Origin: Cylicocyclus nassatus
Lineage: Eukaryota; Nematoda; Chromadorea; Rhabditida; Strongylidae
NCBI GenBank assembly: GCA_958299035.1
Contig: CATQJL010000326.1
Location: 4,974,232-5,038,231, forward strand
Length of the DNA stretch: 64,000 nt
Reading direction: 5' to 3'
Numbering within the stretch: position 1 is the stretch's first letter; each line of letters starts with the position of its first letter. Shown here in pieces: positions 13,383 through 25,510 of this stretch. The position numbers were made by a program, and so were the translations under genes. The notes under the pieces are model-generated. The model was not told the origin of the DNA. It ran no database searches and saw nothing but the letters and a program-made list of their open reading frames with translations.

Positions 13383-16020
13383 CTGGAAAAGTTTTATAAA
13401 GAAAAATAGAACTTGCCAGATATTATAGGCAGTGTCCAGACAAAAATGAGCAACTAAAATTTTTAATATAGTGACTTGACGGCAACTCAAATTATTAGCG
13501 GCAGAGAAATTCCTTTGTAGGCAGTGGCTTGGGAAAATTGCGACTGCGAACTTTCCAGACCTACATGGCCTTCTGGAGTCGCTGAGTCCGGGAGTGTACT
13601 TGAAAAATCAAAAAAGTGTGTCTTTGGTGTTTTTCGGCCTTGGAGATTGCTGGAAGGGCTGGGCGAGCGAGCGGTTCCCGCCAACAACAGCGACTGGCTG
13701 CAGAACACTGTAACTGCACCTATTTTGGAGGCAAGTGGCTAATCGACTCAAGCAGCCAATCGCGACTCGTTTGGCGGGAACCGCTCGCCCAACCCCTCCA
13801 GCAATCACTAAGGCCAGAAAACGCCATGAAAAGCACTTTTTTGACTTTTCGAGCATAACCGTGGACGCAGCGCATCAAGGAGGCCCGAAAGGGATTGAAA
13901 GCTCGCAACTGCGATTTTCCAATGCCACTGCTTTATACTCTCGTCCACGTCGTATTCAAGAGTGCCGATTGCCCGTTGGAAAGAGTAAGGTAAGTTAGGC
14001 AAAAGTTTGAAGCTGGGTTCTTCGACCGCGAATGGAACATATCAGGCTGGCTTGTGCAACAGCCTAGATAGAACTTCTCAATTTCCACTAAGAAGCTCAG
14101 GTACTCAGAATTGCGCTCAAAGACCCATAATTCTTGAGAAAAAATTAAGAGAAGGGCTATGACAGAAGGGAGAGCAAAACAAGTTGTGCAGAAATCCGCA
14201 AATGCCTGCCTTTTACCATGATTTGCGAAGCTCACAAAAATTCTGAAATCAGCCATGAAGAAAAGTGAGACGATCGAATTTTTTGCATTTCAAAAAATAA
14301 GCACGACGCCTGAGCTGTGATAAGCTAATTTCATCCTTTTCAAATTATTTTGTCATTTTAAGGCTGATGAATGGTTCAGAATTTTCAGTTGTAATTTCAA
14401 ATATAACAATGAAAGTGGTTTTGTAGTTCAGTTACAGAAAGCGTCATTATCATATGGGCATTGCACTTGATCTGATCCAGATCAGTGCTCTTTCACATTA
14501 AAGCGAACAGGAACTAATCTTTGTTAGAACTACTTTCTCGAAATTCGATGCCGCTCTCACTGATATTCTCATCTTATTCGCCCAACTATAATAAGAAGTA
14601 AACAGGAATTAGGAGTTTGCAGATCCAGCAGCCAGTGAAAGAAGCTGTAAAAAATGATGACATAGACTATAAGCAGATTATGACGTAAGATCATTTCTAA
14701 AGAGTGATGATTAGGAAGCTTCATAAACTAACTTGATAAATTTTTGAAGTATGAAATCCAAAAAGACAAAAACCAGATGGCGTAACATGAACACGAAAAA
14801 TTTACCACAATGAGGGGGCATGACCCTCTGAAGAAATTTTTTCGCTCAGGAAAAGATCTAGCTCATCTGTCATTTTTGCAAAGTCCATGAACCTGTTTTC
14901 GTGCTGAAATTCGTTTAGTTTGAGACATTGATAAAAAGTTCTTAACGGGGTTGTATTCGCTTCTGTTCTTCCTGGAAAAAGGAAACTGAAATCTGTGAAG
15001 AGATCTTATTTGGTGAGTTAGGTTTCATAAGTCGTTTTCGTTTCTACAACTGTTTTTATCCTCCTCAACCACTACGGCTCACTAGAAAAAACATTGTAAA
15101 CAGACTATGATTCTAAGAGATGCTACATTTACTACATTTACTATATTAGAATATTTTTCTTGACCCTTCCGAAGTAAAAAACATTTACAAGATTTTAAAT
15201 GATGTTACTCCATTATATTAGCGGAATATTTCTATAATACACCTCACTTACGAAACTGATATGGAATTGCTTCCAATTCCATGCTTTATCGTGCAAATAC
15301 TAATCTGCTTAGTATGAAAGTAAATATAACTGGCCCGCAAATTGAGCAAAAAAAAAATCAAAATGACTTTTTCTGATTGCATCATTTACACTGTCATTCA
15401 AACGATTTGAAACCCACAACAGAGCATTCATCGAGAAATGGTTGATCAGATACATTATCAACCATTTCGTGTCATAATTTTACACAACCGCAACGTCAGC
15501 AAAAGAGCCACAAAGAACGCGAACAGAACTGGCTCAGAATGGTAGCAAGTACGACGTCATTAAACTGTGTAAATTGGAAGTGTAACACATCAAGTAGCCA
15601 TATATTCGCCAAAGCAAAATCATTTTCATTAAACTAAGTTTAGTGGAGAAAAATTGCTGTTTATGATGCTAGGAAACCATATAGGGTTCAGGGAAAAAAT
15701 CAAATTTATACGCTTTGAAAATAATAGGAGATTATCTTGAATAAGATGACAGACAAAGAAAAAAGTGAGAAAGTGTTTATGAATTCAGTGATAAAATTGC
15801 AGCTCATAATTCCAAAAATCAAGGAAAAAATTACTCAGTATGGAAGACAATTAGGAGAAATGGAGCAAAAACATAAGAGCGGTCGGAGATATGACATCAT
15901 ATTGCATCCAGGACTGGTTTACTATTAATCACCAACCTCAATAAATACCCAGACGTCTACGTAACAGCAAAAATCACGATGATAGGTGTTCTAATTCAAA
16001 ATCGATAATAAGCGAGATGA
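13383..16020. other. Intergenic stretch upstream of the nuclear receptor
   Basis: Contains the foldback element at 13517-13938 and otherwise no supported gene. The region directly upstream of 13383 probably holds the receptor promoter. A 63-codon frame at 15737-15928 has no recognisable motif or conserved splice context. Confidence 0.5.
13517..13938. mobile_element. Foldback (long inverted repeat) element, about 420 bp
   Basis: The outer left sequence GGCAGTGGCTTGGGAAAATT is mirrored at the right end by AATTGC-type sequence reading GCGATTTTCCAATGCCACTGC. The inner arms GGAACCGCTCGCCCA and its reverse complement meet near 13720-13760. Overlapping open frames on both strands here are a by-product of the palindrome and its GC content. 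No transposase is present. Confidence 0.7.
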
Positions 16021-16550
16021 GTGGAAAAGTCTACTTGGACCTCGTTCTGATAAGATAAGGCTCAAAGCACCTCCTAATCGTCAACAATGAATGACTATAG
16101 GTTGTACTTAACAAGTATACAACCATCTTCTGGAAAAATATGTAAAAATATTCGTCTGAGAAACAGTATCAGGAAACACGCTTGCAAACCTCACAGGAAA
16201 GGCATAGAAAGTTCCAGAAAAAGTCAAGACCTGATATGATAACAAAAATTGTTGCATCATTACTCTGCCAAGGCAATATTGCAAAACAAGAAAGCAATGG
16301 CTCTACTACACATATCAATAAATTTGTCTGAAATAGTATATCGCATTAAATTTAAGAAAAAAAAACTCGTACTGCAAAACAGAACTGCTAGACCCAGTCT
16401 TGATCTCGTCTTAGAAAGGCGATAGTTGACAACGATAAAAAAAAGACTGAAAAGAAATGGATCTACCATGCATATCAAAAGCTTTCTCTTTTGATAACAT
16501 AAAAAAACCAGCTCCTCAAATGATATTCGTACTGAACGCACTGTTCAAAA

Positions 16551-16745
16551 ATGAGGCTGCGACCGGTATTCCAGCAGCGTCTCCTTGCCGTACCAGCATC
16601 GTGCCAGCGCCGTGCCGAGAACTATGAAGAAACAGCGCGGATTGATCGTTCGACCTCTACCGAGCGCACAGTTCCCGAACGGCAATGGAGCGGCGCTGGC
16701 ACTGGCAATTCTGGAGCTAACCTGAGGCGTCTACAGCAGCAGAAT
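16551..16745. repeat. GC-rich GTGCCAGCGCC-type element, copy in duplication 1
   Basis: Begins GAGGCTGCGACCGGTATTCC, includes CATCGTGCCAGCGCCGTGCC, and ends with the inverse-like GGAGCGGCGCTGGCACTGG. The same element is at the equivalent position in copy 2 (31432-31625), so it was present before the duplication. It gives an open frame on the plus strand, but the frame is not gene-like. Confidence 0.6.
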
Positions 16746-17482
16746 ATCTATATTTTCGCAAGCCTCTAAGCCCGACTTCGTTACCAAACGCATCAAGGCG
16801 GCTGACATATGAACAAGACTTCACGTCAAAAATCTACGGCACTCCCTTGACCCTACAAGTTCGCAAGTCCTTGTACAGATCCCTGCTGTTCTCTCACTGG
16901 TTGAAACAAGGTTTATTCTAGTTCTACACCAGACCTAAGTGGTATTATAGTAATCCAGTTAACGTCGGGTACCTACACCATTTGATCATCATTTGTCTGC
17001 GTCTGGTCGAACGTTCTACCATACCACGTGCATGGGCGAAACCTTATTTAACCAACACATTCTAAAGTAAGTTGCAGCAGAGATCCCAAGAGGAAATGCC
17101 TAGCAAATGGACTGCAACAAAATGCATCAAGATCTCTTTGCCTACATGACTAAGTCGTAAACAAAGATAGAAATGAGAATTGGACAAAATGAACAAATGA
17201 GTGGAGTCCGCAATAGATCACGCTTGTTGCAACGGTTTGTTTACTTTCACTATTGATCATGTAAGCATGACAGGAAGAGAATTGCGCTGATGAGTCACAA
17301 AACGGGACGCGAGACTGGCCACCGTTGTCGCTTTCAACTGGTTTCATCGACCCATCGCCACAGTCCAGAACTTCCGATTGCCCTTGTCGATTTATCAGTG
17401 AGACCCTATAGATCATAGATCTTCGTAATTCTCATATATTATATCTTGTCGGCGATTCGCAGACGGCTCTCATGTTGATGTA

Positions 17483-17692
17483 CAGTCGAGAAGATTTTCC
17501 GCTTAAGTGCTTGCACTGAAAGTAAAATGCGGTAAATTTGGCGCGCAGAGAATTAGCCACGCCAGTAATGCCGGCATTCTGCACGCGCAGTTGGAAGGCA
17601 TCAAAGACGTATCTATTTCTTCACGAGCAAATTTCACCGCATTTCACGTTCAGTGTAAGTACACTATATTAAGCAGAAAATCTACTCGACTG
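17483..17692. mobile_element. TA-targeting MITE, about 210 bp, with a readable empty site
   Basis: Ends are CAGTCGAGAAGATTTTCCGC and the reverse complement of CAGTCGAGTAGATTTTCTGC, each flanked by TA. The matching place in the second duplicate copy, near 32365-32375, reads GTTGATGTATACGC with a single TA and no element. This shows an insertion with TA target duplication after the segmental duplication. TA targeting suggests mobilisation by a Tc1/mariner-type transposase. A relative lies at 47234-47449. Confidence 0.9.
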
Positions 17693-18017
17693 TACACGCT
17701 TTTTGAAGCATGCCTCACTTTGACCTCAAATTCAAGAACTCAGCCACTCGCTGATTCCGCCTCTGAACCCTTGAGAAACTCCATCGTAGTAATATGTAAA
17801 CCTTGGCAGTAAATAGGTGTAGAAAGTTCTGGATGCTCAGCAGCCTGTAATACATTGAGAGTTTTTGAATTAGTTTGCCGAATCCGTAACGAGATTGCGG
17901 CGATTCTTCTTTTTTCTGTCTTCTATTGTGAAATAGGCGAACTATGCTGGGAAAATGGTTATCATTGAAAAAACCCACTTGGTAATGAATCTGACTTCTT
18001 GACGACGGCGAAATTAT

Positions 18018-18157
18018 AGGCTGCTGCATGATGAAGGCACAGTATCTTTGGGCGCGAACGCAGGAGGCGCAGGATCTACAACGGTAAGGATACGCGCGCG
18101 CCGCGTTCGCACCCGCTCAATTAATACTGCTATTGCGCCTTCGTCATGCAGTAGCCT
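18018..18157. mobile_element. 140-bp MITE absent from duplicate copy 2
   Basis: Ends are AGGCTGCTGCATGATGAAGG and the reverse complement of AGGCTACTGCATGACGAAGG. The interior is rich in CGCG. At the equivalent place in copy 2, near 32690-32705, the flanks join directly, so the element arrived after the duplication or was lost from copy 2. The target duplication is not clear. Confidence 0.75.
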
Positions 18158-18303
18158 TTACAAGCCTTGGCGCTGAGTCCTATAATCCTGGTAGATCTGG
18201 CAGTCAATGTAGTGATGTTGCGTTGCCGACAGCATTTGTGCATAAACAAATGCAGTATGATGCGCTCTGTAGCCATTTTTGACGCTCAAATCGCAAGCAA
18301 GTT

Positions 18304-18480
18304 GTTACAGTCTTTTTTGACCCGGAGTAGGCGAAAATTTTAAGTGGAGCAGCGCGTCCGCACCGCCTCTGGCTCAGCGAGATAGATTAGAATGAAGAGA
18401 CGCAGACTGCAAAGCGGCGCGAATCTTTGCGAGGCGACTCCCACCATCCCAGTTCCCGCCTGAACCTAGTTGAAACTTAC
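18304..18480. mobile_element. Short interspersed element absent from duplicate copy 2
   Basis: The same sequence occurs in opposite orientation at 54457-54630, sharing GCGCGTCCGCACCGCCTCTG and AGATTAGAATGAAGAGACGC. In copy 2 the flanks are contiguous near 32845-32855. It has no coding content. Its class is unknown. Confidence 0.7.
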
Positions 18481-18831
18481 TATAACTGACATGACATTTG
18501 TTTTCGAGCAAATCGTGTCGTCAGTGCAGGTTCTACTAGACTATATAGTCTAGTGTTCTCGTCAATACAATATTCTTACGTTGCCGACAACACTTGCGTG
18601 TAATGGCCATAGGCCGCAAAACCACGCTGGTATATCGGATTAGCAACCATAACCGTTCAACAATCTCGTGCAAGCGTTATTGCAGGGACACTATATCAAA
18701 AAAATTCTATTATGCCATATTTTCTGCTGCATCTGGCGCAGTACTAAAGCACTACGTTTCATTATTAATGAAGCATCATGATCTTTGTCTGAATAGATTG
18801 AGATAGAAGATCCTTTCTTCCTCTCGCAAGG

Positions 18832-19588
18832 CAGCGTCCAGGCAAATCTGGACATACGGAGTTCTGATGTGGAAAGTGATTTTGGGGCCCTAGCTAGGGT
18901 GTATCCCATTACTTGTGAGTGTCAATCGTGTAGTCGCCGCGTGCGACAGGCTGGCAATAATCAGGTGCGCGGAAAACTCGGGTAGTCGACTCACAAAACC
19001 ATACTGTTACTTCTTTGTAAAAGTGTTTACAGTACGACATCTATTTTTGGTGTTTGATGAAAGTTTGGCCACTAAATCATTAGGAAATAGGAAGATAGTG
19101 AAGGGAGAAATGGAAATTACTATATTTCTGATGCAAACTTTTTGTTCACTATAATAACTTGACCATAAACATTTTCTGGGACATTTCCTCTGGCCCCGCT
19201 GCCTCTAGCCCAGGTTACTGTAAAGTCGCGTCGCGGCACTTCTTAATTGACACCCGCAAGTAATGGGCGCCCCCCCCCCCTAACTAAGACACTGCCCAAG
19301 CGGCAGCTCAAATGGTGAACTCACAGTTGAGGTATTCGCCTCCAAACTGGACCCCGGGATTGTTCGCATGGATTCATGGCGCGACACGCGTGGGTCTCGC
19401 GCGAAACTGATGTGTCGCGCCATGAATCCATGCGACGATCCCGGGGTCCAGTTTGGAGGCGAATATCTCAATATCGAATATCTAATACTGTGAGCTCACA
19501 ATTTGAGCTGCCGCTGGGGCAGTGCTTAGGGCCACAAGATTCTCCAAGTGAGATCCCCATAGGCCCAGATTTGCCTGGACGCTGCCTT
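18832..19588. mobile_element. 757-bp element with long terminal inverted repeats
   Basis: Left end GGCAGCGTCCAGGCAAATCT is repeated inverted at the right end (AGATTTGCCTGGACGCTGCC), with imperfect inversion continuing for about 80 bp. It begins where duplicate copies 1 and 2 stop aligning. The centre holds a second foldback (19286-19530). No transposase frame was seen. Confidence 0.7.
19286..19530. repeat. Near-perfect foldback in the centre of the 757-bp element
   Basis: The arm CGCCTCCAAACTGGACCCCG at about 19338 is answered by CGGGGTCCAGTTTGGAGGCG at about 19441, and GATTCATGGCGCGACAC by its inverse, leaving a loop of about 30 bases. A GC-rich strong hairpin is expected. Confidence 0.75.
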
Positions 19589-20689
19589 CAATACGTTCTT
19601 GCGTTGCCGACAACACTTGCATGTAAAGAATGGCCGTAGGCCGCAATGTAAGAGCGGCGCTTTTGCGCTGCTCAGCTTACTCTCCATTATGCTGACGACG
19701 CTGAATCATCTCGTTTAGGGGCGGAGACGTATGGTATGCGGAGAGCTTGGATGGCACGGCATGGGAAGGAGATTCTACAGTGATCACCAACGACGTGCGG
19801 ACTCTTTTCTCTGGGGCGGTTGCCCTGATTCCAACGGTACACCATCCTCACGTCCAGCACGATCCTATCCTCTTGTTTCGCATATATCTCCGGCTCTTTG
19901 TTCGTTGATAAATCATTTTCACTTTAATGTAGTTACTGTCATTGTGGCACTAACCAAATTCCACAAAAAAATCCCCCGCGGCTTATACACCTGAAAATAA
20001 GGTAGTCTTCGCAGACATCTGTCAATAGTGGCAACAACTTCCAATAAGTGAATTTTTAGTAAGTCCTACATGTTTAATGCTCCTGCAATATGCTTCTAAT
20101 AAGAACATCTTGCTACTTTGACTGTTTCGCTTTGCCCTTTGAGCCCTATTGAGGGCTTGACGCGGCGCCATAAGCTGTTTGCAAGGAAAGACGTAAAATG
20201 CAACTTCGTCAATAATGCTCTTGTGAAGACGGTGGCGTTAACTCATAGTATCCAAAACGGCAAAGCTGCGGTGCGCAGCTAGCTTCAAGTGATAGTATGA
20301 GTTTTTGACAGGCCAACTTCTTGAGAGAAAATAGAAAACCCTTTTGCCATAATGCGCGCCTTCACTTAACGGCCTTCAGCGAAAATACCTCTTCTTTCTT
20401 CTCGAACAGCTAACCACTGAAGGGCCAAATTTCTGCGCTCCTCTTCCTCTTTTGCGTATTTTTCCCCTCTGAAGTTTCAGTCGAAATATTAAATGTGTGC
20501 GTACTCAGCCTGAGTGACCTCACCCTCCGTTCTCTTTTTCCTGCTGGGCTTTCCCGATAATTTTTTATGAAATCATTTCAAAAGTTTTCCCTGCTTCCTC
20601 AATTCATTTCAGGAAAACTATAGGGCATTCGAAAAATCGTGACGATGGTCCGACCGCACGCATTTTCGTAACCGCATTTTCTTGGCGCC

Positions 20690-20990
20690 CTCCCCCCCCC
20701 CCCCCCCGAGGACGGGTCGCGAAATTTTTGAAAGTTGCTTACATGAGCTATAAAATTGTGCAAATGACTCGTTCATACCTGTAAATAATTAAAATATTTC
20801 AAAAATTTTTAAAAATTCAAATTAGCCTTATAAAAATTTTTTTCGGGGTTATGGGCCCGCGAAAATTTTTGAAAGCACCCCAAAATTTTTTCCGTCACGC
20901 ATCTTCTAGAAAAAAATTTTTGTTACGCGCCCTCCCCCCCCCCCCCCTCCCGAGCCGAATTCCTGGGTACGCCACTGTATGATAGTATTT
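20690..20990. repeat. Poly-C-flanked repeat, copy A
   Basis: C-rich runs at 20691-20707 and 20931-20948 flank an AT-rich body containing GGGTCGCGAAATTTTTGAAA and TTTCGGGGTTATGGGCCCGC. The right end reads GGTACGCCACTG. Related copies are at 21898-22905 and, inverted, 48283-48502. Confidence 0.65.
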
Positions 20991-21897
20991 AGACACTGGA
21001 AGTGATTGAGGTGAGCGTTGAGGTGATGCATTTTTGTATGAGTGGCCGTCACGATTTTATAAATGCCTATTAAGAATTTATGATCGGTTTTTGGAAGACT
21101 ATGTCCTCAAAAGAAGCTAGCAAGTTTCTCTACGTAGCGCCTAAACTCCTCACGCTCCTTCCCCCTCATTCCCATTTGTCTTCCTTAACCTTAAAGGCAT
21201 CTTTCTTTGTGGAAAGAAACCGTAAGAACATCTTTCCAACAAAGTACCGTTTTCTAACTTTTCCTTCAAAAAGCACAAATTGCATCGTACCTTTGAAGTT
21301 TCAGATGGAAGATATCCCATACATGCATACCCAGCTGAAATGACCCCAGCCAGAACGATTAGAAACGTTAGCCTTTCCTAGAATGTCGATAAAGCTTCGT
21401 ATTCAATATCACTCCCCTTAACTTTTCAGAAGCAAAATTGTGTACGCAATCTATATAGATTCGTTTGCAAACATTCATAACATGGCAAATTTACCCTCTA
21501 TTGCTCTACGCCCTTTTATGTCAGCTAGAGTGTCCGCGTGACTGAGTAGGTAGAAAATTGGCAAGAATTAAGAGAAGCTTAGAGATGCTTTATTCTTCAT
21601 CAACATCTTTACCTCTCAGGGAGAAAATTACATCCGTAGGTCAATATCTGTAAAGAATTTTATTATATCAAACAGATTTGGCAAGTAAAAATCCCCCTGC
21701 TTGTCAGTGAAGATTGCAAAAGAAGGAAATCGATCATGATAAAATGAAGCTACAATGATAAGAGTGAAGAAGATTTTTGATGATTTTTTATCCACGAGCC
21801 CATTCACCTCCCAGTGGAATGAGCTCCTCTAGAACCTCCAGGATTTGAGCGTAATTTTACAAAGAATGAAACAACATTGTGAAGATGGCCACATAGC

Positions 21898-22905
21898 AGT
21901 GGCGGACCGTGCCCCCCCCCTCCCCGAGAATGGGTCACGAAATTTTTGAAACTTACCTATATGGGTTATAAAAATGTGCAAACGACTTGTTTATATTAGG
22001 TTGGTGCAAAAGTTCTTGCGCACGATTTTCAAAAATTCATAACTTCCAATTTTTTCAACCAATTTGGCCGCTTTTATTTTTGTATGAAAGAGTAACTCAT
22101 GCTCTTTATAATGGCATCTTAGCTGCTTGCTAATGATCATCTGTTTCATAGATACGAGCGATAGAAGAAAATTGGTCAAAATTTGAATTTTCTGTGTAGG
22201 GTCATAAAGAAACGGAAACTTGCAAGAAAAATCGGAGTCAGTATTGCAGGTTTTTGTACCAGCTCTTTCTAATGGTGCAAAGTTTGCGTCGATTGAGCGT
22301 CTCTATCAAAAGTTATGATTTTCGAGCAAGCAATACAAAAGGGCGATTTTGATTTATTTTGGCATTTTTCAGGAAAATCATAACTTTTGGTAGAGACGCT
22401 CAATCGACGCAAACTTTGCACCATTAGAAAGAGCTGGTAAAAGGACCTACAATACTGACTCCGATTTTTCTTGCAAGTTTCCGATTTTTTATGACCCTAC
22501 ACAGAAAATTCAAATTTTGACCAATTTTCTTCTATCGCTCGTATCTATGAAACAGATGATCATTAGCAAGCAGCTAAGATGCCATTATGAAGAGCATGAG
22601 TTACTCTTTTATACAAAAATAAAAGCGGCCAAATTGGTTGAAAAAATCGGAAGTTATGAATTTTTGAAAATCGTGCGCAAGACCTTTTGCACCAACCTAA
22701 TAATTAAATAATTTAAAATTTTTTGAAAATTCAAATTAGGACTCCACGCCCCCTTTTTTCAGATTCTAGGTGTTAGGGACCCGCAGAAATTTTGAGGGGC
22801 ATCCCAAAAAAATTTTCGGAGCGCGTGGCTAACGCCACGCACCTTCATCTCAAAAAAATTTTTGTCGCCCCCTACCGGTCTGAAAACCTGAGACCGCCAC
22901 TGCCA
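21898..22905. repeat. Poly-C-flanked repeat, copy B, split by a nested palindrome
   Basis: The left part AGTGGCGGACCGTGCCCCCC and GGGTCACGAAATTTTTGAAA, and the right part ending GACCGCCACTGCC, match copy A at 20690-20990. The two halves are separated by the palindromic element 21996-22700. The outer ends (AGTGGCGG / CCGCCACT) look like short inverted termini. Confidence 0.65.
21996..22700. mobile_element. Palindromic mariner-end MITE, 705 bp
   Basis: Starts TTAGGTTGGTGCAAAAGTTC and ends with its reverse complement; both sides carry TA. The arms are about 340 bp and nearly perfect, so each arm gives the same 60-codon frame on opposite strands, which is not a gene. The terminus TTAGGTTGGTGCAAAAGT is the well-known end of one mariner group. 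It is inserted into copy B of the poly-C repeat. A sister element is at 28473-29176. Confidence 0.9.
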
Positions 22906-23100
22906 CATAGTCAGTTGCATATAAACGAAAACGGAGTGGTAAAAAATCATTGATTTACATAATCTTAGTGATAACAACGCAGATATACTATATACTACCA
23001 AGCTACGGCGTTTTGATTTTATATATACTAGCATCGATATTTGGTTTTGGCCATCGTTTTTACGCAACCTGTTTTAGTATTGTCACAGTTTTAAATTTGG

Positions 23101-23111
23101 TTTGTTACAGC
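23101..23111 (+). promoter_or_regulatory. Likely trans-splice acceptor of MFSD12-like copy 1
   Basis: TTTGTTACAG lies 27 bases before the start codon and is conserved at the same spacing in copy 2 (TTTGTTACAG ending at 33497). There is no upstream coding exon, so a spliced-leader site is the simplest reading. Confidence 0.5.
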
Positions 23112-23137
23112 TCCAAACACTGTAGCTTTATGTAGTA

Positions 23138-25510
23138 ATGGATGTAGCAGAAGTGCAGCCCATACCAAGTGATGACAACGAGCAAGTCAGCTACTCTTTA
23201 TGCAGATTTATCCACAGTCATATACTAATCGTAATCAGTATCAAAATGTTTCCTTTTTTGGAGTATCTAGAGGGTGCAACATAATGGAAGAACTGGGTTA
23301 GTTTTGTTCAGGTTATTCGTCCTCGCCTAAGCTCAGATCATGATATCGAATGGTGGAGGAAGATAGGCTATGGTATTTTTTCAAGGTTCAGAACTGATCT
23401 ATGAGAAGAACTGTCCATTTTCAGGTGCCGGTCATTTCTACAACGACCTATGCGATAGTATGTGGTTCACTTATTTGATGATTTACCTTGAACAAGTTCT
23501 CAAACTTCGAAGTTCTTGGGCAGGATTGTTGATGCTGATTGGACAAGTGGGTTCCTACTGCTTTTTTTTTGTTCCGATTTTACGCTACTTCTAGGTGACA
23601 GATGCTGTCTCCACTCCTCTTATTGGCATCGCTAGTGATTCAAGTATATTACCAAAAATTTTTGATAAAATTGGTCGGCGAATGTCGTGGCACATAATCG
23701 GTTCGTTTGATATAAAGTTGAATATCGTCAAAGCGTTATGTATTTGTTGATTTGCATTCTTAAGGTACTATCTTTGTAACTATCTCTTTCCCTTTCATAT
23801 TCAATCGCTGCTTATTCTGTTCGGACAATCAGCCTGAGTGGTTGAAGGTTCTATGGTTTGTTCCTTTTGTTGTGGTTTTCAAGTTCGGGTGGGCGTCGGT
23901 CCAGGTAAATTCTGCTTTTTATTGTAATTCGCGAATTTAGTAAAATTTCTTATGTAGACCTCACATCTAGCGCTAATACCGGAACTATCTTCACTTGATA
24001 GTAGTCGAACTACAATGAGCTCACGAAGGTAGTCCGAGACTATATTTTCTCGATGTTTATTTCTGTCTCAGTTTCAGACATTCATTCACCGTTATAGCAA
24101 ATTTCTCAGTGTTTTTTATTCTTGCTCAGTTTTTGTCCGAAAGTACGCATCAGTCGCAAATTGGGCCCGCTGACTTTCAGCATTTCCGGGTAGGTACAAG
24201 TCATTTTTTGAATATATCTCTTTTATGTGAAAATCTCAGACTACTGGTTTTTTGGTCGTAGCAGGAGGACTGGCAGTCACTATGCTCTTCTACCTGCTTG
24301 TTCGTGAACCGAAATTTGGTAGAAGGATAAGGTAATTTACTTGTTTGCTGTATACTTAAGTTGAAATCAATATATTCTTAGTCGTACGCATTTCTTTTCA
24401 TCGGATGCAAGTGAACTTGTAAGAATGCACTGGACAAGCTGGTTCGGCCATATACACTTTTATCAGGTACTATTATCTGTGCGAGATGCAATTTTGCTTT
24501 AAACTTTTTGAAGACTGCTCTCCTGTACATATTATCTCGCTTATACGTCAACATCTCACAAGTTTACTTTCCGTTTTATATAACACTGACACAGAATTAT
24601 GGGAAGGTGGGTGCAACCCGCATTTGTTCAAAAATGAACTCAAGTCAGTTATTTCTTTCTAGGAATACGTCGCTCTCTTCCCTATGGTCTCCTATTTTTC
24701 ATCGTTTTGGGTGTCAGTTTTCACGATTCCATGCTTCAAAAGTATTGTTGTTAGAAAGGTAAAACTCTTTCCAAGTTCCTGCCAGTTTACTAAGCGCCAG
24801 CTTCAGTTTCTCCTCCCTCTTGGTTTAGCTTGTGGACTGCATACATGTGGCTGGATGCTCTTCGATCTTTCGTTATATCAGATGTATTATGTTGCCACTT
24901 TGATAGGTTCGTTGTGGATACCAAATCTTCACTTTTTCAAAGAGATGTTGACGTCCTATGTACGTGTTTCTTTTCCAGGTGTTACACAGGCTATTCTTTC
25001 GATAACTTCCTTGTCGATTACTGCTGATCTCATAAATAAAAATACGGTAAGAACTTGTTCCGAGCAAGATTTTGATTCTACAATTGCATGGGGTTTTTAG
25101 GAAAGCGGAGCTTTTGTATACGGTGCAATGAGTTTTGTGGATAAATTGGCTAACGGTTTGAGCTACCAAATTATAGAATTATGGAATCCATGCGAGTGAG
25201 TAACATCTTCAACAAGTATATTTCGACTCATCGTTTACGCATTTAGCAGCCCCACACAGCCGAATCAGGCGTGCACGAGTTTTTACCGAATTATCATGGT
25301 CTACGTCTTGGGAGGCTGTCTCGTACTAGTCATTATGGTTTTGCTGTCACTTATTCCTTCACGCATTAGACAACTTCTGAGAAGAGGGCGCAGTAAGTTT
25401 TGGATACCTATATCTATGTGGATACAACTTGCACGACAGCGTTTTGTGCAGGCGACGATCGAGTTGCCATTTCGGAGGACGAGAATGTCACTGCAGAAGA
25501 ACATCAGTGA
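23138..25510 (+). CDS. MFSD12-like major facilitator transporter, paralogue 1
   Basis: Polytopic membrane transporter; human MFSD12 is a lysosome/melanosome protein needed for cysteine import, but the substrate here is inferred only. Fifteen exons keep phase: 23138-23185, 23312-23372, 23425-23546, 23595-23700, 23765-23904, 23958-24028, 24078-24189, 24240-24331, 24382-24466, 24514-24606, 24663-24758, 24801-25046, 25101-25195, 25250-25392 and 25452-25510, giving 522 residues. Family hallmarks are [19 protein letters not shown] near the first helix, [19 protein letters not shown] around helix 2, [19 protein letters not shown], and [20 protein letters not shown] in the second half. The C-terminal tail is acidic ([18 protein letters not shown]). 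No stop or frameshift interrupts the model, so the gene appears intact. AATAAA lies at 25821. Paralogue 2 is at 33522-35888. Confidence 0.9.

Noticed and set aside
13487..13998. Cluster of overlapping frames on both strands
   Set aside because: GC-rich foldback element; no splice partners or motifs.
17150..17416. 88-codon frame repeated in both duplicate copies
   Set aside because: The frame is not kept between copies (length differences around 17390 and 32275), so selection on a protein is unlikely.
22000..22711. Matching 60-codon frames on both strands (MTNFLLSLVSMKQMII...)
   Set aside because: They are the two arms of a palindromic MITE read in opposite directions, not a conserved protein.
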